Shown here one piece after another: positions 1 to 5,633 of a DNA stretch of 53,421 nt. This stretch comes from a virus, in IMG/VR virus record IMGVR_UViG_3300013126_002137, positions 1-53,421 of that record; one strand, given 5' to 3'. The translations under genes were made by a program, and so were the position numbers. Below the pieces are notes generated by a model, which searched no databases, had not been told where the DNA came from, and saw nothing but the letters and a program-made list of their open reading frames with translations. How positions within the stretch are numbered: the stretch's first letter is position 1; each line of letters begins with the position of its first letter.

Positions 1-7
1 ATGGACG

Positions 8-448
8 GTGAAGGTGATAGTAAACAGAAAAGTCGTAGGTACAGTTTGCCTAATGATAGCGACCTTTCTGAACCCCCTAGGGTTCGACATATTGGTTTAC
101 AAACTGATGCAATTAACCAAAGATTACTGGAGTACAATGTACATTCTTTATGGATTAGCATTTGTATTCTTCTCGTTGTCGCACTTATTTTTTAGATTAA
201 AAAAAAGAGTTTTAGGAAATTTATTGGTAACAATAGCATTATTTTTAAACCCATTGGGTTATGATGTTGTTGTTTACGGTATTACATTATTAACAAATAA
301 TTATTGGATAACTATGACAATTATGTATGCATTAGCATTTGTTTTTTTCGGATTTTTTATGTACCTTTACAAAATAAATCCAATAACACTTATTAAACAA
401 CAAATTATTGGGTTACACAGAAAATTTTTAAAAAAAAAAGTACAATGA
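8..448 (+). CDS. Membrane protein built of a tandem repeat
   Basis: The protein is strongly hydrophobic with four or more predicted membrane segments. It contains two homologous halves: NPLGFD at about residues 22-27 recurs as NPLGYD at 81-86, 59 residues later, each followed by a Leu/Tyr-rich helix ending in a basic stretch. An internal duplication of a two-helix unit is therefore visible directly. The frame is open to the window edge and begins here at a GTG, so the true start may lie upstream. Its end overlaps the next ATG by four bases. I do not recognise the family. Confidence 0.7.
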   Translation: MKVIVNRKVVGTVCLMIATFLNPLGFDILVYKLMQLTKDYWSTMYILYGLAFVFFSLSHLFFRLKKRVLGNLLVTIALFLNPLGYDVVVYGITLLTNNYWITMTIMYALAFVFFGFFMYLYKINPITLIKQQIIGLHRKFLKKKVQ

Positions 449-858
449 AAACATTTGATGAACTTTTTGATGAGTTTTTTAACGAAAACGATAAAGGTAA
501 AAAAAGAGGTAGAAAACCAAAAACTAAAAATGATGAATTTGGTGATGAACTTAAAAACCTTATGAATACGTTATCAAATTTTAAACAAATAACCGATGCT
601 GATGAACAATTTGAAATTGATAATGAATTCGGTGAACCAGATAGAGTAGAATTTTTCAGAGATGAAGATTTATATTTTAAAAGGTCTGTTTGGGTAGTTG
701 AGGACAGTGAAGTAGTGAAATTAGAAGTATCTGACCAACCATTCGATATTGAAGAACCTAAATCATTGGAAGAATTATTACAAGATGCATTAGATAGTGA
801 GAACTATGAATTAGCAGCTGAAATAAGGGATGAAATGAATAAAAATAAAAAAAATTAA
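445..858 (+). CDS. Acidic protein with C-terminal UVR-like motif
   Basis: A 137-residue, highly charged protein. A Lys/Arg patch (KKRGRKPK, residues about 18-26) is followed by acidic sequence. The C-terminus (LEELLQDALDSENYELAAEI, about 109-128) closely matches the UVR motif of UvrB/UvrC and related proteins, a helical hairpin for protein contacts. No nuclease domain is seen, so this is probably an adaptor or DNA-binding protein rather than a repair enzyme. It overlaps the preceding gene by four bases and precedes the RNA cluster. Confidence 0.65.
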   Translation: MKTFDELFDEFFNENDKGKKRGRKPKTKNDEFGDELKNLMNTLSNFKQITDADEQFEIDNEFGEPDRVEFFRDEDLYFKRSVWVVEDSEVVKLEVSDQPFDIEEPKSLEELLQDALDSENYELAAEIRDEMNKNKKN

Positions 859-876
859 AAAAAGTTGCAAAAAAAA

Positions 877-908
877 CTTGACAAATCGAAAAATAGTTTG
901 TACATTTG
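877..908 (+). promoter_or_regulatory. Bacteroidetes-type promoter
   Basis: CTTG at 877-880, 20-base spacer, TACATTTG at 901-908. It drives the small structured RNA at 914-1115. Confidence 0.8.
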
Positions 909-913
909 CAATA

Positions 914-1115
914 TAAAATTAAACTTTTAGAAAAAACAATATATTTAAATAATACAAAAGCGAAATGAAAACAATAGTTATGACATATCAACCGAAACAG
1001 TATACGCAAGGGAAACCTAGCGTGACGGGTGAGTCATATCTATTAAGTAACTAACAGAAATTTTAGTTATTGATATTTCAAGCCCGATTTCAGAAATGAT
1101 AATCGGGTTTTTTGT
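914..1115 (+). ncRNA. Small structured RNA of unknown class
   Basis: A promoter just upstream and an intrinsic terminator at the end define a transcript of about 200 bases. Its core folds as nested helices: AATAG 973-977 with CTATT 1040-1044, ATGAC 980-984 with GTCAT 1033-1037, CCG 992-994 with CGG 1026-1028, and ACGC/GCGT plus AGG/CCT closing a GAAA tetraloop at 1012-1015. A second hairpin pairs TAACTAA 1048-1054 with TTAGTTA 1063-1069. A 29-codon ATG reading frame (965-1054) coincides with the helices, so an encoded peptide is possible but less likely. I recognise no Rfam class. Confidence 0.6.
1083..1114 (+). terminator. Intrinsic terminator
   Basis: CCCGATT 1083-1089 pairs with AATCGGG 1101-1107 and is followed by a run of seven T. 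It ends the small RNA. Confidence 0.85.
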
Positions 1116-1175
1116 TTTAGGTACCTATGCCTCCCAAAAAAATAGGAACGTTATTTGACATGTTGGTTTATTCAT

Positions 1176-1249
1176 AGAGTAGTAGAGGAATGGCTTATCT
1201 CGCTCGGTTTGGGACCGAGAGCATGTGGGTTCGAATCCCACCTATTCTA
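1176..1249 (+). tRNA. tRNA-Pro(UGG)
   Basis: Cloverleaf: acceptor AGAGTAG/CTATTCT, anticodon stem CTCGG/CCGAG around TTTGGGA (anticodon TGG), T arm GTGGG-TTCGAAT-CCCAC. CCA is not encoded. Confidence 0.9.
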
Positions 1250-1262
1250 CGTCAGACTGTTA

Positions 1263-1300
1263 TTAATTCATAGACCGTGAACAACGGAGCGTAGAATTAA
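1263..1300 (+). repeat. Inter-tRNA hairpin
   Basis: TTAATTC 1263-1269 pairs with GAATTAA 1294-1300. An inner CCGT/ACGG helix lies at 1275-1287. One of a series of spacer hairpins between the tRNAs; it could be a processing signal. Confidence 0.55.
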
Positions 1301-1306
1301 CATTAA

Positions 1307-1394
1307 CTGGATGTGTAGTCAATTGGAAGACGACCCGTTTTGGAAACGGGAATGGGTGTAATGCCTTATGCTGGTTCGAGTCCAGTCATTCAGA
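1307..1394 (+). tRNA. Class II-type tRNA with UGG anticodon
   Basis: Acceptor CTGGATG/CATTCAG, T arm GCTGG-TTCGAGT-CCAGT. The anticodon stem CCCGT/ACGGG encloses TTTGGAA, giving TGG. The variable region is 19 bases, as in Leu, Ser or Tyr tRNAs, and the D arm resembles Leu and Gln tRNAs. A proline anticodon on a class II body is unusual, so charging identity is uncertain. The D stem has a mismatch. Confidence 0.7.
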
Positions 1395-1404
1395 CAAAAT
1401 ATAA

Positions 1405-1477
1405 TGTCCTATGGTGTAATTGGCAACACGTCTGATTTTGAGTCAGAAGAGTCTAGGTTCGAGCCCTAGTGGGACAA
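1405..1477 (+). tRNA. tRNA-Gln(UUG)
   Basis: Acceptor TGTCCTA/TGGGACA, D stem GTGT/ACAC, anticodon stem TCTGA/TCAGA around TTTTGAG (anticodon TTG), T arm CTAGG-TTCGAGC-CCTAG. Confidence 0.92.
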
Positions 1478-1496
1478 CAAAAAAAAAGATGAAAAA

Positions 1497-1528
1497 CTTG
1501 CATATGTAAAAATTAGTTTGTACATTTG
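1497..1528 (+). promoter_or_regulatory. Bacteroidetes-type promoter inside the tRNA cluster
   Basis: CTTG 1497-1500, 20-base spacer, TACATTTG 1521-1528. It should transcribe tRNA-Tyr and the RNAs beyond it. Confidence 0.8.
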
Positions 1529-1542
1529 CAATATAATATTAA

Positions 1543-1608
1543 AAGATAGTTTCAGCAAATTAACTATACATCAAACTTTTATTTTGAACACGTAAGAAAA
1601 GCTATCTT
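1543..1608 (+). repeat. Leader hairpin before tRNA-Tyr
   Basis: AAGATAG 1543-1549 pairs with CTATCTT 1602-1608, in the 5' leader of the second tRNA transcript. Confidence 0.45.
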
Positions 1609-1615
1609 GTTATTT

Positions 1616-1697
1616 GGGGGTGCGCCAAAGTGGGAGAGTTGGGGCAGACTGTAAATCTGTTGCTTCGGCTGAGTAGGTTCGAATCCTACCACCCTCA
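1616..1697 (+). tRNA. tRNA-Tyr(GUA)
   Basis: Acceptor GGGGGTG/CACCCTC, anticodon loop CTGTAAA (GTA), normal class II variable arm with a TTCG loop, T arm GTAGG-TTCGAAT-CCTAC. Confidence 0.92.
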
Positions 1698-1706
1698 CTA
1701 AATTAT

Positions 1707-1779
1707 GCCTTTGTAGCTCAGCTGGTAGAGCAATTGATTTGTAATCAATAGGTCGTAGGTTCGAACCCTATCAAAGGCT
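1707..1779 (+). tRNA. tRNA-Thr(UGU)
   Basis: Acceptor GCCTTTG/CAAAGGC, D stem GCTC/GAGC, anticodon stem ATTGA/TCAAT around TTTGTAA (TGT), T arm GTAGG-TTCGAAC-CCTAT. Confidence 0.93.
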
Positions 1780-1825
1780 CATGTGTTAATTAGGGTCGAG
1801 CCAGATTTTGCCACGATTAGCAACA

Positions 1826-1864
1826 GAAGAAAGAACCTAGAGCTGGCCGTGACTGTCTTTCTTC
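1826..1864 (+). repeat. Inter-tRNA hairpin
   Basis: GAAGAAAGA 1826-1834 is perfectly complementary to TCTTTCTTC 1856-1864 (9 bp). Confidence 0.6.
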
Positions 1865-1871
1865 GAAAAAT

Positions 1872-1944
1872 GCAGATATCGTATAATGGCTTATTATACT
1901 AGCCTTCCAAGCCTGGGATTTCAGTTCGATTCTGAATATCTGCT
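1872..1944 (+). tRNA. tRNA-Gly(UCC), weak anticodon stem
   Basis: Acceptor GCAGATA/TATCTGC and T arm TTCAG-TTCGATT-CTGAA are perfect, and the loop CTTCCAA gives TCC. The five-base anticodon stem CTAGC/GCCTG has two central mismatches (T-T and A-C), which may mean decay, RNA editing or an unusual stem. Confidence 0.75.
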
Positions 1945-1955
1945 CTCAGCCAGTT

Positions 1956-1984
1956 GTTATGTCTGGTGAAAATTAAAACATAAC
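1956..1984 (+). repeat. Inter-tRNA hairpin
   Basis: GTTATGT 1956-1962 pairs with ACATAAC 1978-1984. Confidence 0.5.
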
Positions 1985-1988
1985 GAAT

Positions 1989-2061
1989 GCTGAAATAGCT
2001 CAATTGGTAGAGCACTTCACTAGTAATGAAGAGGTTATCAGTTCGATTCTGATTTTTAGCT
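1989..2061 (+). tRNA. tRNA-Thr(AGU)
   Basis: Acceptor GCTGAAA/TTTTAGC, D stem GCTC/GAGC, anticodon stem CTTCA/TGAAG around CTAGTAA (AGT), T arm ATCAG-TTCGATT-CTGAT. An A34 threonine anticodon is uncommon in bacteria. Confidence 0.88.
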
Positions 2062-2079
2062 CAAAAAGAGGGGTAACTT

Positions 2080-2115
2080 GTGTGGGTGCCTCAAAGGACA
2101 GCTGCCTTACCACAC
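2080..2115 (+). repeat. Inter-tRNA hairpin
   Basis: GTGTGG 2080-2085 pairs with CCACAC 2110-2115. Confidence 0.45.
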
Positions 2116-2120
2116 TCTAT

Positions 2121-2192
2121 GCGAGAATAGCTCAGTGGTAGAGCGTTACCTTGCCAAGGTAAGGGTCGTGGGTTCGAATCCCATTTCTCGCT
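2121..2192 (+). tRNA. tRNA-Gly(GCC)
   Basis: Acceptor GCGAGAA/TTCTCGC, D stem GCTC/GAGC, anticodon stem TTACC/GGTAA around TTGCCAA (GCC), T arm GTGGG-TTCGAAT-CCCAT. Confidence 0.94.
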
Positions 2193-2197
2193 CAATA

Positions 2198-2296
2198 AGT
2201 AGGATACACGTGCAGTAATGTACGGATTACGCCAAATAACGGATAATTACCGTTTGATGAAGGGATATAAATGAGTGGTTCCCTTTAAGTCCTACT
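2198..2296 (+). ncRNA. Cloverleaf-like RNA element, not a standard tRNA
   Basis: A closing helix AGTAGGA 2198-2204 / TCCTACT 2290-2296 encloses three perfect arms: GTAAT/ATTAC (2215-2230), AACGG/CCGTT with a 7-base loop (2238-2254) and AAGGGA/TCCCTT (2260-2285). The arrangement imitates a tRNA, but there is no T-loop consensus and the spacing is too long. Function unknown; it could be a structured spacer RNA. Confidence 0.45.
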
Positions 2297-2321
2297 GACG
2301 TTATTAAAAATATACTGGTTT

Positions 2322-2390
2322 TTGATACCGCTTTACCGTTAGGAAAATCCTTATAAGGGCTGAGATTTTATATCAAGCGTAGCAAACGGT
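2322..2390 (+). ncRNA. Candidate H-type pseudoknot
   Basis: TTGATA 2322-2327 pairs with TATCAA 2371-2376, and ACCGTT 2335-2340 pairs with AACGGT 2385-2390, in interleaved order. The connecting loop contains the palindrome CCTTATAAGG. No known RNA family is recognised. Confidence 0.4.
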
Positions 2391-2448
2391 CTTAGGAGAT
2401 TAACAGAATACAAAGGGGGTATGACGGATGCAGAGAGAGGCATATTAT

Positions 2449-2578
2449 GGGGGTGTTGAAATGTTAGATAAAATCACATTCTGCCTTTATGTTAAAAAGA
2501 ATGTTTGCAGCAAAAACAAATATTATTCACGCAAACTGTAAATTTGATAAAACGTTGGTGCAATTCCAGCCGCCCCCA
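2449..2578 (+). ncRNA. tRNA-Tyr-like RNA with enlarged D-arm region
   Basis: Acceptor GGGGGTG 2449-2455 pairs with CGCCCCC 2571-2577. The T arm is GTTGG-TGCAATT-CCAGC (2554-2570). The anticodon arm CAAA-CTGTAAA-TTTG (2532-2546) gives GTA. The acceptor-to-anticodon interval is about 57 bases longer than normal and holds a hairpin (ACATTC 2476-2481 / GAATGT 2499-2504). It may be a decayed tRNA or one with an insertion. Confidence 0.45.
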
Positions 2579-2582
2579 CTAA

Positions 2583-2639
2583 GCATATTATAATATGCAA
2601 AAGACATAAAAAATAATATAAACGCATAATATAATATGC
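2583..2639 (+). repeat. Pair of 16-base palindromes
   Basis: A perfect 16-base palindrome at 2583-2598 and a near-identical one at 2624-2639 differ by one base at the centre and are 25 bases apart. They could form twin hairpins in RNA or bind a dimeric protein. Confidence 0.6.
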
Positions 2640-2748
2640 AAATTTAAAAACTTTAAAATTATGAAAACTTTTATCAACATTAAGCGAAAGAAAAAACGAT
2701 AAGGCACTCGGCCTAAGCTGGTTACGAGTGTCAATAGGTAAACTATAA
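2640..2748 (+). other. Non-coding spacer before the Lys-like tRNA
   Basis: AT-rich sequence with an ATG reading frame of only 13 codons (2661-2702, basic peptide; not supported) and a hairpin CACTCG/CGAGTG at about 2704-2730. Nothing else is recognised. Confidence 0.35.
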
Positions 2749-2820
2749 CCTCTCGTAGCAAACAAGTGTAGGCAACGGACTTTTAATCCGTGGGGTCTGG
2801 AGCGTTACCAGACGGGAGGA
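2749..2820 (+). tRNA. tRNA-Lys(UUU)-like with noncanonical T loop
   Basis: Acceptor CCTCTCG/CGGGAGG, anticodon stem ACGGA/TCCGT around CTTTTAA (TTT), T stem TCTGG/CCAGA. The T loop is AGCGTTA instead of TTCRANY and the D stem is short. It may be functional or degenerate. Confidence 0.55.
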
Positions 2821-2875
2821 CAATTTTAAATTAATTTTTAATTTTTTAATCTTTACAAGTTCGATTTTATATTTA

Positions 2876-2886
2876 TATTTATAATA
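2876..2886 (+). promoter_or_regulatory. TATTTATWA motif, putative late promoter
   Basis: TATTTATAATA lies 22 bases before the HNH endonuclease start. The same element precedes other endonuclease and putative late genes in the window. Confidence 0.45.
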
Positions 2887-2897
2887 AAAATATATTT

Positions 2898-3503
2898 ATG
2901 AAAGAATGTCCGAAATGTAAAAAAAATCATGATAAAAATGGTAAATTTTGTTCTAGGTCATGTGCTAATAGTAGAACGTGGACTGATGAAGATAAAATAA
3001 AAAAATCAGAATCAGCTAAAAAATCAGAAAAAGTTATTTTAAGTAATCAGAATAAAAGTAATGAAATTTATACTAAAATAGCTGAAACAAAAAAGAAAAA
3101 ACATAAAGAAAAAATATTAAATTCAGAATATTCTGAATTAAGTTTTGAATCATTAAGGTTTAGAATTTTATATGAACAAGACTGTAAATGTAATCGTTGT
3201 GGTTTAAATGAATGGTTAGGTAAAGATATACCCTTAGAATTAGAACATAAAGATGGTAATCATTATAATAATCAAAGGGAAAATTTAGAATTGTTGTGTC
3301 CTAATTGTCACGCATTGACGGATACTTGGAGAGGTAGAAATAAAACTAAAACTAGATTAACAATATCTGATGAAGAACTATTTAATGCTTTGATGACTAA
3401 TGATTGGAATATGAGACAAGCTTTATTAGATGTTGGGTTATCAGCTAAAGGTGGTAATTATAAAAGATGTCATACTTTAAAACGAGAATTTGAAAATTTA
3501 TAA
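2898..3503 (+). CDS. HNH homing endonuclease
   Basis: A 201-residue protein with an N-terminal zinc ribbon (CPKC ... CSRSC), a Lys-rich linker, and an HNH core near residues 95-140. The core has CNRC, then LELEHKDGNHYNN, then LLCPNCHALT, with paired Cys-x-x-Cys zinc ligands and the catalytic EH. The C-terminus resembles a helix-turn-helix. Such proteins are free-standing mobile endonucleases in phages. It follows the tRNA cluster, has its own putative late promoter and ends at a terminator. Confidence 0.85.
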   Translation: MKECPKCKKNHDKNGKFCSRSCANSRTWTDEDKIKKSESAKKSEKVILSNQNKSNEIYTKIAETKKKKHKEKILNSEYSELSFESLRFRILYEQDCKCNRCGLNEWLGKDIPLELEHKDGNHYNNQRENLELLCPNCHALTDTWRGRNKTKTRLTISDEELFNALMTNDWNMRQALLDVGLSAKGGNYKRCHTLKREFENL

Positions 3504-3518
3504 ACCAACATGATGTTA

Positions 3519-3546
3519 ATGCACGATATTTGTCGTGCATTTTTTG
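3519..3546 (+). terminator. Terminator whose T-run supplies the next -33 box
   Basis: ATGCACGA 3519-3526 pairs with TCGTGCAT 3533-3540, followed by TTTTTG. The final TTTG is also the -33 element of the next promoter. Confidence 0.85.
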
Positions 3547-3574
3547 TTTTATTCAAAACTTATTATTACATTTG
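3543..3574 (+). promoter_or_regulatory. Bacteroidetes-type promoter, leaderless start
   Basis: TTTG 3543-3546, 20-base spacer, TACATTTG 3567-3574. The ATG at 3579 is four bases beyond the box, so the mRNA is probably leaderless. Confidence 0.8.
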
Positions 3575-3578
3575 CATT

Positions 3579-3947
3579 ATGAAAAAAGAACAATATGCTA
3601 GATTAGTTGAACTCATTGGCAAAGAGAAAGCTGATGAGGTGAGAGAAAACTTTAATAAACATAAAGCAGAAAAGAAACAACAACAAGAAAAAGAAGCTAC
3701 CGAATTAAAAGAAATGGTTGATAAAATGATACCTAAAGCTGACTTAAAAGACGGTGTTTATTATAATGGTCATAGATGGAGAGGTAAACATGTTGCAATG
3801 TGGGATGGTGATAAGAAAGTATTTTTAACTATCAACTTTACAATGGGTAATTTCTTTTTGGAAGAATTAAATCACTTTGAAGATGTTGCTGAAACAAGAA
3901 TTGATGGGTTTATACCTTTTATTGAGATAGAAAAGTTTACTTTATAA
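3579..3947 (+). CDS. Hypothetical protein, leaderless
   Basis: A 122-residue protein with a Lys/Glu-rich helical N-terminal half (residues 1-50, coiled-coil-like) and a compact C-terminal part with the motif GVYYNGHRWRGKHVAMWD. I chose ATG 3579 over the upstream ATG at 3510 because the promoter -7 box lies at 3567-3574, inside the longer version. Function unknown. Confidence 0.75.
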   Translation: MKKEQYARLVELIGKEKADEVRENFNKHKAEKKQQQEKEATELKEMVDKMIPKADLKDGVYYNGHRWRGKHVAMWDGDKKVFLTINFTMGNFFLEELNHFEDVAETRIDGFIPFIEIEKFTL

Positions 3948-3957
3948 TATTTTTTGA

Positions 3958-3966
3958 TATTTATTG
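3958..3966 (+). promoter_or_regulatory. TATTTATTG motif, putative late promoter
   Basis: It lies 22 bases before the ATG at 3980, the same spacing as at the HNH gene. Confidence 0.45.
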
Positions 3967-3979
3967 GAAAAGAATAAAT

Positions 3980-5104
3980 ATGAAAGATTTACTTAAAATA
4001 TTATTAAGAGAAAACTTACTTAATGAGATTGATTGGCAAGGTAGATTCAGTGATGTGTCTAAAAAACCAATGAGTCATGATGAGGCTAAAGAATATTTAG
4101 CTAAAGTTGTTGGTAATTGCAAGTTAAAACCAGTACAAAGAGAGACAACACCTTTAGATAAACCATATATTCACTCAAAGAAAATACCACAAACACAAGA
4201 AGGTGAAATAGATATTGAAAGTTTTATATCTGATATAACAAAAATGCCAAAAGACATTCTTAGTGTTAATTCTAAAATGGAAAAGTCTAAGGATGATAAT
4301 AGTCTTTCAGTTAATATTGGTATTCCAGCATTGAGAGGTTTAGTGTATGATATCGATGAAAAGACTTTCTATATTGTAAACACATGCCCAGGTGCTGGTT
4401 CATGTGCCCTTATCTGTTATGCTAGAAGAGGTAGTTACGTTATGTTCCCAGATGTGTTCGTAAAACAGACCAGAATACTTAACTTATTATTGAATTACCC
4501 AGACAGATTTGAAAAGTTGTTACTTAGAGAATTAGAATCATTTGCCTTAAAAAACCCAGATAAAGAAATTCAGATGAGATGGAATGATGCTGGTGATTTT
4601 TTCACTACTGATTATTATGAAATAGCAACAAGAATAACCAAACAACTAAAATCTGAGGGTTATAATGTAAAATCATATGGTTATACTAAAATGGGTGATG
4701 TTGTTAATTTATCCGACCCAGATGTAACTATAAACTTCTCTGATGATGCTAATAAAAGAGAAACTAGTAAAATAAAAGATTTAAAAGGTGCTAAAAAATC
4801 AGTTATTGTCCCTAAAGACGTGTTTGATGACTTATTAGTTAAAGACGCTAAGAATAGAAATTACGAAACAAACGAAAAAGGTAAAGTAATGTTTATTGAT
4901 GGACAAAACGGGGTAAACGAATTAAAACGTAGATTAGCTAAAAAATATGATGTCGATGCTAGTACTATCGTGACTTATGATGAGTTATTAAAAATACCTA
5001 AAGGTGACGAACTAATGTATAGTGTTATTGTGATGCCTAAAGGTGATGGTGACGTAGGTGCGCAAAGAAATGATGTAAGGACTAGTTTCTTATTATTCCA
5101 TTAA
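3980..5104 (+). CDS. Gene product 88-like protein
   Basis: A 374-residue protein whose middle part has the hallmarks of the phage gp88 family: CPGAGSCALICYARRG, a run of hydrophobic helices, then RWNDAGDFFTTDYY and a late YGYTK. The Cys cluster suggests metal or cofactor binding; the family's biochemical role is not established. The N-terminus (MKDLLKILLRENLLNEI) is an amphipathic helix like virion-targeting leaders. The putative late promoter upstream is consistent with a virion or late protein. It ends at a bidirectional terminator. Confidence 0.7.
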   Translation: MKDLLKILLRENLLNEIDWQGRFSDVSKKPMSHDEAKEYLAKVVGNCKLKPVQRETTPLDKPYIHSKKIPQTQEGEIDIESFISDITKMPKDILSVNSKMEKSKDDNSLSVNIGIPALRGLVYDIDEKTFYIVNTCPGAGSCALICYARRGSYVMFPDVFVKQTRILNLLLNYPDRFEKLLLRELESFALKNPDKEIQMRWNDAGDFFTTDYYEIATRITKQLKSEGYNVKSYGYTKMGDVVNLSDPDVTINFSDDANKRETSKIKDLKGAKKSVIVPKDVFDDLLVKDAKNRNYETNEKGKVMFIDGQNGVNELKRRLAKKYDVDASTIVTYDELLKIPKGDELMYSVIVMPKGDGDVGAQRNDVRTSFLLFH

Positions 5105-5105
5105 C

Positions 5106-5133
5106 AAAAAAGGGGCGATTAAGCCCCTTTTTT
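5106..5133. terminator. Bidirectional terminator
   Basis: GGGGC 5112-5116 pairs with GCCCC 5123-5127, flanked by six A and six T. It serves the two converging genes. Confidence 0.85.
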
Positions 5134-5136
5134 ATT

Positions 5137-5280
5137 TTACCCTTGACCAACGTATTTCTTTTTATAATTCTTAGATTTCTTAGAATTTGAATTCTTTTTC
5201 TTTGAATGTACGCCTGGTCTTTTTCTTTTTGGTTTAGCGATTCTAACGCTACTAGTTGATTGTTTGGTTGCTTTTGCCAT
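5137..5280 (-). CDS. Small highly basic protein
   Basis: The only convincing minus-strand gene. It encodes 47 residues beginning MAKATKQSTSSVRIAKPKRK and ending KKYVGQG, about half Lys/Arg/Ser. Such short basic proteins are often nucleic-acid binding or packaged in virions. The ATG is at 5278-5280 and the stop abuts a bidirectional terminator. A TATTTATTA element on the minus strand lies 28 bases upstream. Confidence 0.75.
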   Translation of the reverse strand: MAKATKQSTSSVRIAKPKRKRPGVHSKKKNSNSKKSKNYKKKYVGQG

Positions 5281-5299
5281 AATGATAACGTTTTTATGT

Positions 5300-5308
5300 T
5301 AATAAATA
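5300..5308 (-). promoter_or_regulatory. TATTTATTA motif on minus strand, putative late promoter
   Basis: The same motif class as upstream of the homing endonucleases, here pointing toward the basic 47-residue protein. Confidence 0.45.
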
Positions 5309-5340
5309 CTTGATAAATTCGATTTTTTAATGTAAATTTG
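5309..5340 (+). promoter_or_regulatory. Bacteroidetes-type promoter
   Basis: CTTG 5309-5312, 20-base spacer, TAAATTTG 5333-5340. Divergent from the minus-strand element. Confidence 0.7.
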
Positions 5341-5355
5341 TTAAAAAGATTATCT

Positions 5356-5610
5356 ATGAAAAATTTAATTTATATTGATGTTGATACAGAAAGAGAAAAA
5401 CCTATATTAATTGGTAAGGGTGCTGAAGTTTCATCCCCTACAAATAAAGAGGAAGCACGTGATATGATTATCAACGATATAAGATGTGTTTGTGAAACAT
5501 TATGTATTCTTATTGAAGTTGCTGACCAAAATCAATATGCAAAAAAGGGTGAATTAATTACTGAATCAATTAAACAATTAACAAAAATGCTTATGTATGA
5601 TGAAAAATAA
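5356..5610 (+). CDS. Hypothetical protein
   Basis: An 84-residue acidic, mainly helical protein. The ATG at 5356 is preferred to the TTG at 5338 because the -7 box ends at 5340. First gene of a tight cluster running to DHFR. No family recognised. Confidence 0.7.
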   Translation: MKNLIYIDVDTEREKPILIGKGAEVSSPTNKEEARDMIINDIRCVCETLCILIEVADQNQYAKKGELITESIKQLTKMLMYDEK

Positions 5611-5633
5611 CATTTAGAATAATTTATTATGAG

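Noticed and set aside
1-195. ATG frame at the window start.
   Set aside because: The overlapping frame from position 8 encodes an internally duplicated membrane protein whose repeat continues beyond it.
965-1054. A 29-codon ATG frame after the first promoter, ending GESYLLSN with nearby stop codons, reminiscent of a tmRNA tag.
   Set aside because: It lies within a well-paired RNA with a GAAA-capped hairpin; no tRNA-like domain surrounds it. Kept only as an alternative under the ncRNA.
2193-2578. Possible tmRNA (ssrA), given phage SmpB and a pseudoknot.
   Set aside because: The tmRNA 5' consensus is absent, no tag ending in ALAA is found, and no acceptor partner lies at the right distance.
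3510-3578. Upstream ATG giving a longer version of the 3579 protein.
   Set aside because: It would place the terminator hairpin and promoter inside the coding region.
4720-5104. Possible second domain or fusion in the C-terminal part of the gp88-like protein.
   Set aside because: No recognisable motif; it is best described as a continuation of the same family.
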